NCBI RefSeq assembly: GCF_947496985.1
Contig: NZ_CANMEZ010000005.1
Coordinates: 186,001 to 250,000, forward strand
DNA: 64,000 nucleotides
Direction: 5' to 3'
Origin: an uncultured Kordia sp.
Lineage (GTDB): Bacteria; Bacteroidota; Bacteroidia; Flavobacteriales; Flavobacteriaceae
Position 1 is the stretch's first letter. Every line of letters begins with the position of its first letter. The position numbers and the translations under genes are program-made. Under the pieces are notes generated by a model, which ran no database searches, was not told the origin of the DNA, and worked only from the letters and a program-made list of their open reading frames with translations. Of the stretch, positions 33,627 through 43,169 are shown one piece after another.

Positions 33627-33998
33627 CTATTCGTCCTCTCGGTTTACCAAATCCATGGAGAAGGCAGGTAAGCAAATAGCTAAATATTCGCAATCTTCAT
33701 CAAACGGATTGGAATATTGAACGCGTGTATTTTTTTCAATTTTAATAGATTGTCCGGCTTCTAAAACAATTGTTTCATCTTCAATGATAAATTGCTTTTT
33801 TCCTCTAATGATATATGTGAATTCATCAAATGCAGGCGTTTGAAACGGTTCTTTCCATTTTGGTGGAGCAACCATATGTGCAATACTTACCTTTGAGTTT
33901 CCATCTGTAGCATTTCCGAAGTGTTCTTCAATCAACTTTCCATCTGTTGTAGGAACGACAAAAGGTGCTTTTTGAATGTGATACTTTTTATTGCTCAT
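33627..33998 (-). CDS. Cupin-domain protein, 123 aa
   Basis: This is a single-domain cytoplasmic cupin (double-stranded beta-helix). The motifs KWKEPFQTPAFDEFTYIIRGKKQFIIEDETIVLEAGQSIKIEKNTRVQYSNP show the first cupin box in altered form (F-x-T-P-x-F-D-E-F) and the G-x-K-x-F...E-x-G-x-x-I-x-I second box. The usual metal-binding His-x-His pattern is not present, so metal binding is uncertain. The family includes oxygenases, isomerases and binding proteins, so no reaction is assigned. The start at MSNKKYHIQ overlaps the last 11 bases of the upstream 33988-34578 gene, which supports translational coupling. Confidence 0.8.
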   Translation of the reverse strand: MSNKKYHIQKAPFVVPTTDGKLIEEHFGNATDGNSKVSIAHMVAPPKWKEPFQTPAFDEFTYIIRGKKQFIIEDETIVLEAGQSIKIEKNTRVQYSNPFDEDCEYLAICLPAFSMDLVNREDE

Positions 33999-34578
33999 CT
34001 TTCTTCTCGTTTTCAGTTTTGTCAACATGTTCCCAGTTGATCATGAAATATTTTATTTTGGCAGCATCTGGAATTTGAACGGCTTCAATTGTTAAACTAG
34101 CATCATAACGCAAATCTTCTGGAAGTTCTTTTTTATCAATCGTAAAATATTCGTTACTATCAACAATCACGACAATTGTATTCATAGTATTGTAAATGTT
34201 TTTGATACTATAGTTTTCACGAATGTCTTTAAATGTACTTTTTGTAGAAACTCCTTTTGCAGTTTTAAAACGTTCATCATGTACTTGAATCGTTTTAATT
34301 TTTTCGCTTTTATCGTGTTGTTGTCTAGGTGTTAATGTTAATAATTGTTTTCCGCCTTTTTCATAAATCAAATATTTATCATCACCAGCTTGTACATAAT
34401 CACCTTCGCCAATACGCTTTACCAACGAATCATTCGCGTAGATTGAATCTAATTGTTGTACAATAATTTCTTTGTGTAATTTTCCAATTTGATCTTTTTG
34501 AATTAAAAATGGATCTTCCTTTTTTGCACAACTTGCCAAACAGGCAACAATAATTCCGAGGAATACTAATTTTTTCAT
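33988..34578 (-). CDS. Lipoprotein of unknown function, 196 aa
   Basis: A signal sequence (KKLVFLGIIVACLASC) ends in a lipobox Cys, so this is probably a membrane-anchored lipoprotein. The mature region (DQIGKLHKEIIVQQLDSIYANDSLVKRIGEGD...) is charged and partly beta, with a segment EKIKTIQVHDERFKTAKGVSTKSTFKDIRENYSIKNI that may be a small domain seen in other flavobacterial lipoproteins. No enzyme motif is seen. It is the middle gene of a three-gene minus-strand run (HerA-like ATPase, this gene, cupin protein), overlapping the cupin gene by 11 bp and lying 20 bp after the ATPase gene. Confidence 0.75.
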   Translation of the reverse strand: MKKLVFLGIIVACLASCAKKEDPFLIQKDQIGKLHKEIIVQQLDSIYANDSLVKRIGEGDYVQAGDDKYLIYEKGGKQLLTLTPRQQHDKSEKIKTIQVHDERFKTAKGVSTKSTFKDIRENYSIKNIYNTMNTIVVIVDSNEYFTIDKKELPEDLRYDASLTIEAVQIPDAAKIKYFMINWEHVDKTENEKKDEQ

Positions 34579-34598
34579 CTACTATATTTAGTTTTTTA

Positions 34599-36125
34599 TT
34601 ATTTGATAACTTTTTTAAGAACTCCTAAAACACTTCTAAGAAATGTAACACTGGTTAATAATTTTACAATTGGATTTTGCCGCGTACTTTTTCTACTTGA
34701 ACTTCTTGATGATTTCGCTTTTTCCTTTGCTTCTTTTTCCTTTGCTTCTTTTTCCTTTTCATGAATTGCTTCTGCTTTTTTAATCTTTTCATTTAGCATT
34801 TCGTAAGCACTTTCACGATCAATTTCATCATTGTATTTTTTTACCAATTTAGAATTGTCGATCACTTCTTTCAATTCGGCAGGAGTTAACACATCCATAC
34901 GACTCATCGGTGCACGTAACATCGTTGCGGCTAATGGTGTTGGTCTACCTTTTTCATCCAATGCAGAAACTAATGCTTCTCCAATTCCTAAGGAAGTTAA
35001 TACTTCAGCTGTATCATAATATTCAGAGTCAGGATAGTTTTCTGCGGTTAACTTGATTGCTTTTCTATCTTTTGCTGTAAACGCACGTAAAGCGTGTTGT
35101 ATTTTTAATCCTAATTGTCCTAAAACGGCGTCAGGAACATCAGTTGGGTTTTGAGTTACGAAATATAATCCAATTCCTTTGGAGCGAATCAGTTTTACAA
35201 TACTTTCTATTTGGTTTAATAAGGCTTTGGAAGCTTCTTTAAAGATTAAATGTGCTTCGTCAATGAATAATACCAATTCTGGGCGTCCGCTGTCACCTTG
35301 TTCTGGAAATGTTTCATAAATTTCAGCAAGTAAGCTCAACATAAACGTTGAGAATAACTTAGGCTTATCTTGAATATCTGTTAAGCGAATAATGTTAATG
35401 TAACCTCTTCCGTCTTTATCAACTCTAGTTAAATCTTCAACATCAAATGAAGTTTCACCAAAAAATAAGTCAGCACCTTGTTGTTCTAATTCTACAATTT
35501 TACGTAAAATAGCACCTGTTGAAGCGCTAGAAATACGTCCGTACATTTCCTTAAACTCTTCTTTTCCTTCATCTGTAGCGTATTGTAATACTTTCTTGAA
35601 GTCTTTTAAATCGAGTAGTGGCATTTTGTTATCATCACAATATTTGAATACTACTGCGACAATTCCTGATTGTGTTTCTGTTAAGTCTAAAATTCGAGAG
35701 AGTAATACAGGTCCAAATTCAGAAACTGTAGCACGCAAACGCACTCCATCTTGATCTGATAATGAAAGTATTTCTACAGGGAAATTGCTAGCTTCAAACG
35801 GAAATCCAATTTTTGTATGACGTTCATCAATTTTTGGATGTCCAGGACTTGGTTGTGCTATTCCACTTAAATCACCTTTTAAATCCATTAATAGTACAGG
35901 AATTCCTTTGTCGGATAAGTTTTCGGCAAGAATTTGTAATGTTTTTGTTTTTCCAGTTCCAGTTGCTCCAGCAATTAATCCATGACGATTTAATGTTTTC
36001 AACGGAATTTTCACATAGGCTTCTGTAACGGTTTCACCTTCATGCATTGCAGCGCCCATTGTAATATAATCACCTTTGGTTGCATATCCTTTATCAATAT
36101 GATCTTTAAAATTTTCCATACTCAT
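34599..36125 (-). CDS. HerA-like ATPase, DUF853 (YjgR-type)
   Basis: This is a 508-aa cytoplasmic ATPase of the HerA/FtsK superfamily, DUF853 branch. The start of the family core GDYITMGAAMHEGE is followed by Walker A GATGTGKTKTLQ and Walker B-like LVLFIDEAHLIF, with sensor-type IGLYFVTQNPTDVPDAVLGQLGLKIQHALRAFTAKD. The C-terminus has a Lys/Glu-rich coiled segment (EKEKEAKEKEAKEKAKSS) and a basic tail. Such proteins are widespread; the YjgR group has no settled role and is different from the HerA partner of SIR2 defence systems. The in-frame ATG at 36125, preceded by GGAAG, is preferred over an upstream TTG at 36134. Two genes follow it in the same operon. Confidence 0.85.
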   Translation of the reverse strand: MSMENFKDHIDKGYATKGDYITMGAAMHEGETVTEAYVKIPLKTLNRHGLIAGATGTGKTKTLQILAENLSDKGIPVLLMDLKGDLSGIAQPSPGHPKIDERHTKIGFPFEASNFPVEILSLSDQDGVRLRATVSEFGPVLLSRILDLTETQSGIVAVVFKYCDDNKMPLLDLKDFKKVLQYATDEGKEEFKEMYGRISSASTGAILRKIVELEQQGADLFFGETSFDVEDLTRVDKDGRGYINIIRLTDIQDKPKLFSTFMLSLLAEIYETFPEQGDSGRPELVLFIDEAHLIFKEASKALLNQIESIVKLIRSKGIGLYFVTQNPTDVPDAVLGQLGLKIQHALRAFTAKDRKAIKLTAENYPDSEYYDTAEVLTSLGIGEALVSALDEKGRPTPLAATMLRAPMSRMDVLTPAELKEVIDNSKLVKKYNDEIDRESAYEMLNEKIKKAEAIHEKEKEAKEKEAKEKAKSSRSSSRKSTRQNPIVKLLTSVTFLRSVLGVLKKVIK

Positions 36126-36221
36126 TACTTCCAAAATTTCGTTAAAAATAAGCGATTTTAATGAAGTCTAAAAAGATTGTTACCAGATTTACAAGATTCT
36201 TACTGAATTGAAAATTATTAT

Positions 36222-36260
36222 AAAAAATAACATCCGTCTTTCTTTCAAAAAACGGATGTT
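36222..36260 (-). terminator. Rho-independent terminator of the trypsin-like protease gene
   Basis: AACATCCGT (36229-36237) pairs with ACGGATGTT (36252-36260). On the minus strand the stem is followed by a T-rich tract. It lies about 30 bp past the stop of the 36287-38626 gene. Confidence 0.82.
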
Positions 36261-36286
36261 TAAAATAGTAATTTTGTTATTTGTTT

Positions 36287-38626
36287 TTAATACTTAATAA
36301 TCTTTTTAGTGATGCTAATATTTGTTTCTGTATCTAAGATTTTGATAAAGTATAAACCAGCAGCTTCACGTTGCATTGAAAGAGTATTTGTGCCTTTTGT
36401 AAAGATTCCTGCTTGTATTCTCTGCCCAGTAATACTAGTGATTTCATATAATAAATTTGAAAAATTATTTATTGAAACCGTAAAATCAGTAGCTGATGGG
36501 TTTGGATAAATACGTAAGTTGTTTGCCAATGTGTTTTCGCTAACACTTAGTGGTGAAATCATTTTTAATACATGAGAAATACTTCCTCCAAAATTTCCAT
36601 TACCATCTATTAATACATTATTATCTTCATCTTCCAGTCTATAAGTTCCTTGCCCATATTGGCAGCAAAGTCCATCGCCAAAAGAGTCATTTAATGTAAA
36701 CGTATAACATTCGTCAAATGTAGTGATGACTATATCTGTAATTTCATCTGGTTGTGTTACATTCATGTTCACAGAAGTATATGGTCCGCCACTACTCACA
36801 ACAGCTCCATTAGAGTCTGTTAGTTCCCAAGTTGTTTCAGCTCCATAACCATCAGGAGTAATAATTACTCTAATTGTAGTTGCTTCATAAGAATCAGGAA
36901 TACTAAAAAGTATTTGATTAGTATTATTTATGGGTAATTGATCTGCATTTCCGTTAGGATTTGAAACAGTAGCGGTAAATGAATGTGATCCAATACCACT
37001 TACGGGAATTGCCGTAAGAGGAATATCTTCAAATTCATCATTCGCTAAATTTCCTGTCCAGTTAATAGTAATCGCAGTATTTGTATCTAATTGATGTGAG
37101 ATTGTAGCACTCGTTAATGCTGTACTTCCTGCATTTCTAATACGTAATGTAGGTGTAATTGTTTCATTGCATAAATCTGTTGGAATATTTAAAACAGTAA
37201 GTGCTGCATCAAAATCAAATCCTTCAGATGGAGGAAATTGTTGAAGTGTTATTGGGTTTGTTCCTGCTGGATCTAACCAGAATTTTAATTGTTGTGAATT
37301 TATAGCGCTAAAATCCCAAGAAATACCAAAACGTCCGTACCAATCTTCGAGATTGTTATCGTTTGTTCCTGAGCATGCTGCATAACCTCCAGAGAGTTTT
37401 CCAATAATCAATCCATCCTGATCAAATAATGGAGAACCTGATGAACCTGGTTCAGTCACACCTAAATCCCAAGCGTCAATATGCCAAATTTCTGTAGCTG
37501 GATTTCCATTGAAAAGTATTGTGTTACGGTACGCACCGTCCGTATCTACACATACTTTTTGAATATCGCCACTAGGATGATGAACTCCTACAACTAGCGA
37601 TGGTACATCTGTGGTAGAACGATTCCAACCTGCCCAAACTAAATCAGCACTATTTGTTGAGAAAAAAGCAACATCAGTAATTTCCAATAATGCCATATCT
37701 GATTTAGAGTTTGAAGCTCTTAGAATAGCACCACTTGCTGTTTGGATAAAAGAATTATCTACACTAGGAGCATTCGTAGCACAATCTGCAACAGATTCAT
37801 CACTTGCCCAGTTAAAGCGAAATGCCCAACCTGAAACAGAACCACCTAAACAGTGATTAGCAGTTAAAAAATATGGTGTTCCATCGTTATCAGTATTGTT
37901 AACCAAGGCTCCTGTACAAAATCCGCTTCCTCCTGTAACAAGCATTGCTACAGATTTTTTCACACCTTCTTTGATATTATGTGCATCTGAATTGAATGAA
38001 GAAATATCACAGTTAACATCTACATTACAAGCTCCAGAATCATTTAATGCTTCAGGGTTTGCATCATCATACATTTCTACAGTTCTATATCCGTGGACAA
38101 CATTTCCGATGTTTAAGCGTCCTTGACCACTTACTTTTTTTGGTTCAAAATATTCAATCCAAAGACTTTCTCCATGTAACATCCAAGTTCCTAAAATTTC
38201 TTCAGGGTTATTGTGTAGGTGTGTAAATTCATTCAATATTTCAGAATGATCATCATTATAGATATACACTTTTGCACCTTTTGGAATATTATATTGATCA
38301 AAAATTAAATTCATTGTTAAAGCATCTGGAGAAACAAAGTTAATTCTCCAAATACGATCTCCATTTGGTAGAGTATGCCATTTTCCAGCATTTGTGATAC
38401 CATAATCGACAAAATGATCGTATCCAAATCGCCATGGAATTGATTTATCTGCATCATTTACAACGTCTTCTGCTTGTAAGGCAGTTAAATTAGGTCTGGG
38501 TAATTCAATCGGGGTTACTTTTGCAATAGTTGAAAGATTCCAACTTTCAGGCTGCGGTCGTTGAGAATTTTGTGCTGTTGCCTGTAATATAAAGGACAAC
38601 AGAACGAAAAGTGTAATTCTTTTCAT
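36287..38626 (-). CDS. Trypsin-like serine protease with type IX secretion sorting domain
   Basis: This is a 779-aa secreted protease. It has a signal peptide (KRITLFVLLSFILQATAQ), a pro-region up to about residue 200, and an S1 trypsin-like domain (about 225-450) with His258 in PYFLTANHCL, Asp310 in KSDMALLEI and Ser396 in EPGSSGSPLFD. This resembles lysyl endopeptidase-type enzymes of marine Bacteroidota. The C-terminal part (about 470-690) contains a CARDB-like or Ig-type domain. The end (RIYPNPSATDFTVSINNF...GLYFIKILDTETNISITKKIIKY) is a type IX secretion system sorting domain, so the protein is exported across the outer membrane. It has its own terminator. Confidence 0.93.
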   Translation of the reverse strand: MKRITLFVLLSFILQATAQNSQRPQPESWNLSTIAKVTPIELPRPNLTALQAEDVVNDADKSIPWRFGYDHFVDYGITNAGKWHTLPNGDRIWRINFVSPDALTMNLIFDQYNIPKGAKVYIYNDDHSEILNEFTHLHNNPEEILGTWMLHGESLWIEYFEPKKVSGQGRLNIGNVVHGYRTVEMYDDANPEALNDSGACNVDVNCDISSFNSDAHNIKEGVKKSVAMLVTGGSGFCTGALVNNTDNDGTPYFLTANHCLGGSVSGWAFRFNWASDESVADCATNAPSVDNSFIQTASGAILRASNSKSDMALLEITDVAFFSTNSADLVWAGWNRSTTDVPSLVVGVHHPSGDIQKVCVDTDGAYRNTILFNGNPATEIWHIDAWDLGVTEPGSSGSPLFDQDGLIIGKLSGGYAACSGTNDNNLEDWYGRFGISWDFSAINSQQLKFWLDPAGTNPITLQQFPPSEGFDFDAALTVLNIPTDLCNETITPTLRIRNAGSTALTSATISHQLDTNTAITINWTGNLANDEFEDIPLTAIPVSGIGSHSFTATVSNPNGNADQLPINNTNQILFSIPDSYEATTIRVIITPDGYGAETTWELTDSNGAVVSSGGPYTSVNMNVTQPDEITDIVITTFDECYTFTLNDSFGDGLCCQYGQGTYRLEDEDNNVLIDGNGNFGGSISHVLKMISPLSVSENTLANNLRIYPNPSATDFTVSINNFSNLLYEITSITGQRIQAGIFTKGTNTLSMQREAAGLYFIKILDTETNISITKKIIKY

Positions 38627-38781
38627 AGTAAATGGGTGGTGTTGATTGGTTTAGTTAGGTTTTTTTGTTGCGAAATTAACAAAAAAATAACATTTACAAT
38701 GAGAATCATTCATTTTGCGACAAAATTTGTTGGTTTTTTCTTATAATTTGTCCAATTATAATAGATTGATTAATAATAAAA

Positions 38782-38789
38782 TATATTTG
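38782..38789 (+). promoter_or_regulatory. -7 element of the DUF2059 gene
   Basis: TATATTTG matches TAnnTTTG and lies about 70 bp upstream of the chosen start codon at 38858, which supports that start rather than an in-frame TTG at 38798. Confidence 0.5.
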
Positions 38790-38857
38790 TATCGCTTTTG
38801 GAACACTATTTGAAAAGTATTTTGTTTAAAACACCTACCCGTTTTATTTTTTTTAAT

Positions 38858-39391
38858 ATGAAAAAACTATTTATTGCCGTTTTATTTTTATGCAGTTTAC
38901 AACAATCTTTTGCACAAACTGATCCGTATGTAGAAAATGTAAAGCATTATTTATCCATTAACGGAACACAGCAACAATACGAAGGAGCTATTGATGGAAT
39001 GTTTACGATGTTACGAAAACAATTTGAAACATATAAGATTCCTGAGGCAGTTTGGAAAGAATTAGAAGGTCTAAAAGGAAAACAAGTTGAAGATGTTAAA
39101 GCAATTTTAGTATCAGCTTATAAAGCTTACTTTACATTGAATGATATTAAAACAATGACTGCATTTTATGAATCTGCAGCCGCAAAGCAAATGTTAGCTG
39201 ATGCTACAAAGTTAACAGATATACAACGACAACAAATAGGAAACTTTTACGATTCAGCAACAGGACAAAAAATGATTGCAAGTAAAGATGGATTAGCAAA
39301 AATAGAAGGTGAAATTTCTATGCAATGGAGTGGTGAGCTGTATAAAAATGTACTCAATAAATTAGCAGAAAAAGGATATAGCCTCAACTAG
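38858..39391 (+). CDS. DUF2059 family secreted protein, 177 aa
   Basis: A signal peptide (MKKLFIAVLFLCSLQQSFAQ) precedes a helical domain with the DUF2059 pattern FYESAAAKQMLADATKLTDIQRQQIGNFYDSATGQKMIASKDGLAKIEGEISMQW. This family has no known function and is usually periplasmic. The start at 38858 is preferred because it begins a normal signal peptide. A bidirectional terminator follows and the next gene is convergent. Confidence 0.88.
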   Translation: MKKLFIAVLFLCSLQQSFAQTDPYVENVKHYLSINGTQQQYEGAIDGMFTMLRKQFETYKIPEAVWKELEGLKGKQVEDVKAILVSAYKAYFTLNDIKTMTAFYESAAAKQMLADATKLTDIQRQQIGNFYDSATGQKMIASKDGLAKIEGEISMQWSGELYKNVLNKLAEKGYSLN

Positions 39392-39415
39392 AAATTAATT
39401 ATATAAATTATTATA

Positions 39416-39447
39416 AAAGTTCACTTAGGTTTTCGAAGTGAACTTTT
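39416..39447. terminator. Bidirectional terminator between DUF2059 and methyltransferase genes
   Basis: AAAAGTTCACTT pairs with AAGTGAACTTTT around a short loop. It lies between two convergent genes. Confidence 0.85.
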
Positions 39448-39452
39448 GTGTT

Positions 39453-40157
39453 TTATATAAATAACTTTGCTAAATAGTCGTAATGTTCTCCTTCGAGTAA
39501 AAGTTCACATTGAAAACCACAAGCATGTGCCGCATTTTGAAGCGTGTTATAATCTACATATAACCAATGAAAAGGTGCTTCGTGCTCACCTTTGTAGCTT
39601 ACGTAATAGAGCAATTCACCATAATAATCATTTTTGGAAGGAATCCATTTGCCGCCATCTTCATCTTCGTCAAACATATAAATGATATCTGAAGAATCAA
39701 CTAAAACTTGTCCACCTTCATTCAATAAGGTTTTTAAATGATTTAAAAAGGAAGCAATGTTTTTGAGTTTTCCACACATTCCGGCACCATTCATTAATAA
39801 TAAAATGGTATCAAAGTTTCCAGAAAAACCTAATACATCTGTTTGAATTGCTTTTTCAACTCCTCTTAATTTACAAGCTTCAACCGCAGCTTCTGAAACA
39901 TCAATAGCCGTAACATCTAAGTTGCGATCGTTTTGTAAATACAAACTATGACTTCCTGCGCCACAACCGACATCTAATACATTTCCTTTTGATAATTGAA
40001 GTGCAGTTTGTTCCAGTTTTGGCATTTCTTTATAAGAACGAAATAAATAGGGAAGTGGTAATGAATCTTCTTCAGAAATAGACGTAGCGGTTACTAAATC
40101 CTCTGTGTAGTTTCCTTGTTGATAATCCAAAATCGCTTTTCCGAATAAATCTTTCAT
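39453..40157 (-). CDS. Class I SAM-dependent methyltransferase, 234 aa
   Basis: This is a soluble Rossmann-fold methyltransferase. Motif I is GNVLDVGCGAGSHSLYL, followed by DVTAIDVSEAAVEACKLRGV (acidic loop) and DTILLLMNGAGMCGKL in motif IV position. The family is too diverse to name a substrate. An in-frame extension upstream reads as non-coding; the start at MKDLFGKAILDYQQGN fits this group. The gene ends just before a shared terminator. Confidence 0.88.
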   Translation of the reverse strand: MKDLFGKAILDYQQGNYTEDLVTATSISEEDSLPLPYLFRSYKEMPKLEQTALQLSKGNVLDVGCGAGSHSLYLQNDRNLDVTAIDVSEAAVEACKLRGVEKAIQTDVLGFSGNFDTILLLMNGAGMCGKLKNIASFLNHLKTLLNEGGQVLVDSSDIIYMFDEDEDGGKWIPSKNDYYGELLYYVSYKGEHEAPFHWLYVDYNTLQNAAHACGFQCELLLEGEHYDYLAKLFI

Positions 40158-40280
40158 ATAAATAATGCTAGCTGACAAAAGTACATCAAGTAATTGATAT
40201 TTGATGAAAAGACATAAAAAAAGCAACGATTTATACAAAGTATTCCTCGTCGCTTTGTGTTAACTATAACCTAAATAATT

Positions 40281-40307
40281 AACCTATAACCCTCAATTTT
40301 ATAGGTT
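40281..40307. repeat. Perfect 9-bp inverted repeat
   Basis: AACCTATAA (40281-40289) and TTATAGGTT (40299-40307) are perfectly inverted. The sequence before it (ACTATAACCTAAATAATT) repeats part of the motif. It lies in the divergent region between the methyltransferase and YkgJ genes and may be an operator. Confidence 0.45.
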
Positions 40308-40422
40308 CTTGAACTTAAAAATCATCGTAAATCAAACCTTTGAATGATTTATAACTTTTTATATTCATCTATAAGTTCTCTTGTAAAAGATTTGTTACCC
40401 AACAAAAACAAAAAATATAATT

Positions 40423-40430
40423 TACCTTTG
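40423..40430 (+). promoter_or_regulatory. -7 element of the YkgJ-family gene
   Basis: TACCTTTG matches TAnnTTTG and lies 20 bp before the ATG at 40450. No -33 TTG at normal distance is obvious. Confidence 0.5.
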
Positions 40431-40449
40431 TCGCAAACAGGAAAAGCCC

Positions 40450-40956
40450 ATGCAAGATTTTATTAATGAACTTCCCAAACTCGCAAAAGAGGTAGAATCA
40501 GAGAACCGAAAATTCTTTACTAAACTCAAAAAGAGAACACCAAAGAATTTAGATTATATCATGCAAGATTTGCATGAAGAAGAGTTTGAGAAAACAGATT
40601 GTCTTACCTGTGCAAATTGTTGTAAAACAACAAGCCCTATTTTTACGAATGCCGATATTGCGCGAATTTCTAAGCATTTTAAAATGAAAGAACATCAATT
40701 TATAAGCCAGTTTTTATACTTTGATGAAGATAATCATCATGTATTGAAAAGCGCACCATGTCATTTTTTAGGAGCTGATAATGATTGTATGATTTATGAT
40801 GTACGACCAAAAGCATGCAGAGAATATCCACATACAGATCGTAAAAAGTTTCATAAAATCTCTGAAATTACCATGAATAATATTGCCATTTGCCCAGCAA
40901 CTTATAATATTGTAGAGAAGCTAAAGACTGTTTTGGCAAGCAAAGGAAAAAAATAA
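40450..40956 (+). CDS. YkgJ family cysteine cluster protein, 168 aa
   Basis: This protein carries the cysteine pattern CLTCANCC near residue 55 and later SAPCHFLGADNDCMIYDVRPKACREYPH, typical of the YkgJ/CxxCxxCC family, which is thought to bind zinc or an Fe-S cluster. It is cytoplasmic with helical flanks. The family has no agreed function. A -7 element TACCTTTG lies upstream. It could be the first gene of a plus-strand run with the sterol-desaturase-like gene 66 bp downstream. Confidence 0.9.
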   Translation: MQDFINELPKLAKEVESENRKFFTKLKKRTPKNLDYIMQDLHEEEFEKTDCLTCANCCKTTSPIFTNADIARISKHFKMKEHQFISQFLYFDEDNHHVLKSAPCHFLGADNDCMIYDVRPKACREYPHTDRKKFHKISEITMNNIAICPATYNIVEKLKTVLASKGKK

Positions 40957-41022
40957 TCCTTAAAGAAATCTAGAAAAACTGTATCTTTATACAGATCGTT
41001 ACACCCACAAAATCTTATCATT

Positions 41023-41874
41023 TTGGATACTATTTTAACTTATTTTGATGCTATTCCATCTTCGCACAGAAGTGCAATTTTAATTGGAGGAATCGCTTTT
41101 TTCTGGTTAATTGAATATATAATTCCGTTAATTCGATTTGATTACAAAAAGTTCAATCATGCTGGAATTAATATATTTTTTACACTCACTACAATTGTGA
41201 TCAACTTCTTTCTAGCATTCTTATTATTTGAAGCTTCAGAATGGGCGATTGCTAATAAATTTGGAATATTGCAATGGATTGATATTCAATTTCCAAGTTT
41301 ATCCGCTTGGTGGTATGTTCTAATTGGAGTTGCAGCGTTAGATTTTTTTGGTGCTTGGTTGGCACATTATGTAGAACATAGAATTCCTGTATTGTGGCGT
41401 TTTCACTTAGTCCATCATACAGATACGCATGTAGATACTACAACCGCAAATCGTCATCATCCAGGCGAAAGTGTCATTCGTTTTATGTTTACTTTACTAG
41501 GCGTTATTCTTGTAGGTGCGCCAATAGCAATTATAATGTTATATCAATCAATGTCTGTGGTATTATCACAATTTAATCATGCAAATATTAGCATTCCTAA
41601 AAAGTTAGATACAATTATTAGTTATGTAATTGTTTCTCCTAATATGCATAAAGTGCATCATCACAATGTATTACCGTATACAGATACAAATTATGGAAAC
41701 ATATTTTCAATTTGGGATCGAATTTTTCAAACATTCGCAACCAAAGATCCTGAAACATTGGTTTATGGTGTTGATACGTATCCGAATGCTTCCGAAAATG
41801 CAAACTTAAAAAGCTTACTAAAAATTCCTTTTAACAAATATCGTCCGCCAACAACGTTGAATGCTGATGAATAA
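41023..41874 (+). CDS. Sterol desaturase / fatty-acid hydroxylase family protein
   Basis: This is a 283-aa multi-pass membrane di-iron enzyme family member. The His motifs are visible: ALDFFGAWLAHYVEHRIPVLWRFHLVHHTDTHVDTTTANRHHPGES and MHKVHHHN, which coordinate the two irons. Membrane helices are at about 20-40, 55-80, 105-125 and 150-175. The substrate may be a sterol-like lipid, carotenoid or fatty acid. A TTG is used as start (no ATG fits the frame upstream), which is unusual and tentative. The glycosyltransferase gene follows 9 bp downstream, so the two are likely co-transcribed. Confidence 0.88.
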   Translation: MDTILTYFDAIPSSHRSAILIGGIAFFWLIEYIIPLIRFDYKKFNHAGINIFFTLTTIVINFFLAFLLFEASEWAIANKFGILQWIDIQFPSLSAWWYVLIGVAALDFFGAWLAHYVEHRIPVLWRFHLVHHTDTHVDTTTANRHHPGESVIRFMFTLLGVILVGAPIAIIMLYQSMSVVLSQFNHANISIPKKLDTIISYVIVSPNMHKVHHHNVLPYTDTNYGNIFSIWDRIFQTFATKDPETLVYGVDTYPNASENANLKSLLKIPFNKYRPPTTLNADE

Positions 41875-41883
41875 TCGTATTAC

Positions 41884-43122
41884 ATGAATCATCAGGTTTT
41901 AGTTATTGGATACGTTTGGCCAGAGCCAAATTCTTCCGCCGCAGGAATTCGAATGTTGCAATTATTGCAATTGTTTCGAGAACAAAATTGGGAAGTTACT
42001 TTTGCATGTCCAGCAGCTCAAAGTGAATTTGGGTATGACTTACGTCAGATTGGGATTGCTTCAAAAACAATTCAAATTAATGATACTGGCTTTGATGATT
42101 TTATACAAAAATTAAATCCGTCAATAGTATTGTTTGATCGTTTTATGATGGAAGAACAATTTGGTTGGCGCGTTGCGGAACATTGTCCTAATGCATTACG
42201 AATATTAGACACAGAAGATCTACACAGTTTACGAAAAGCACGTCATCAAGCATTGAAAGACCAAAAAGAATTTCATGTTGATATGCTAAAAAGGTATCAA
42301 TTGGCACAGCGTGAAATTGCCAGTATTTTACGTTGCGATATTTCATTGCTAATTTCTGAAGTGGAACGCGATATTTTGATCAATCATTTTAAAATAGACG
42401 CTTCCTTGTTGTTATATATTCCGTTTATGTTGGAATCATTATCAAGAGAACACATAGAAAGTTTACCAATTTTTGAAGAGCGACAACATTTTGTAACAAT
42501 TGGAAACTTTTTACATGCGCCTAATCGTGATATGGTGTTGTATTTGAAGAAAGAAGTATGGCCAGTTTTACGTAGTAAACTTCCAAAAACAGAAATGCAT
42601 GTGTATGGTTCATATGCGAAACAAGATAGCTTACAACTGAATCAACCAAAAGAAAAGTTCTTCGTTCACGGTAGAGCCGAAAGTGCTTCAGAAGTCATTT
42701 CAAAAGCTAGAATTTTATTAGCACCATTGCGTTTTGGAGCGGGTTTAAAAGGTAAATTCATTGATGGAATGCAACATGGAACGCCATGCGTAACCACTAC
42801 AATTGGAGCAGAAGGAATGCATGGGAATGTACCTTGGAACGGAATTGTTTCAGATATTGTTGGAACTCTAGTCAATGAAACGGTAGAATTGTATACAGAT
42901 AAAAATCGTTGGTTAACAGCGCAGCAAAATGGTTTTGAAATTCTTTCAACACGTTATCAAAAAGAGAGATTTCAGCAACAACTTTTAGAAAAAATAGAAA
43001 CTACATTTCACAATCTAGAAGCACATAGGGCAAACAATTTCTTTGGAAGTATGTTGCAATTGCATACTACAAAAAGCACCAAATACATGTCACTTTGGAT
43101 TGAGGAGAAGAATAAGATCTAA
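41884..43122 (+). CDS. Glycosyltransferase (GT4-like), 412 aa
   Basis: This is a GT-B fold glycosyltransferase. The N-terminal half has VLVIGYVWPEPNSSAAGIRMLQLLQLF, and the C-terminal nucleotide-sugar domain has EKFFVHGRAESASEVISKARILLAPLRFGAGLKGKFIDGMQHGTPCVTTTIGAEGM, a family 4-type motif with Glu-x(7)-Glu-like positions in the final segment. It is probably cytoplasmic or membrane-associated, acting on a lipid or cell-surface glycan. It lies 9 bp after the sterol-desaturase-like gene, suggesting an operon that modifies lipids or carotenoids; this is an inference. Confidence 0.88.
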   Translation: MNHQVLVIGYVWPEPNSSAAGIRMLQLLQLFREQNWEVTFACPAAQSEFGYDLRQIGIASKTIQINDTGFDDFIQKLNPSIVLFDRFMMEEQFGWRVAEHCPNALRILDTEDLHSLRKARHQALKDQKEFHVDMLKRYQLAQREIASILRCDISLLISEVERDILINHFKIDASLLLYIPFMLESLSREHIESLPIFEERQHFVTIGNFLHAPNRDMVLYLKKEVWPVLRSKLPKTEMHVYGSYAKQDSLQLNQPKEKFFVHGRAESASEVISKARILLAPLRFGAGLKGKFIDGMQHGTPCVTTTIGAEGMHGNVPWNGIVSDIVGTLVNETVELYTDKNRWLTAQQNGFEILSTRYQKERFQQQLLEKIETTFHNLEAHRANNFFGSMLQLHTTKSTKYMSLWIEEKNKI

Positions 43123-43169
43123 AATGATAAATGTTAAATGCAAAAAGATTGTTTCAAACAATAAACTCT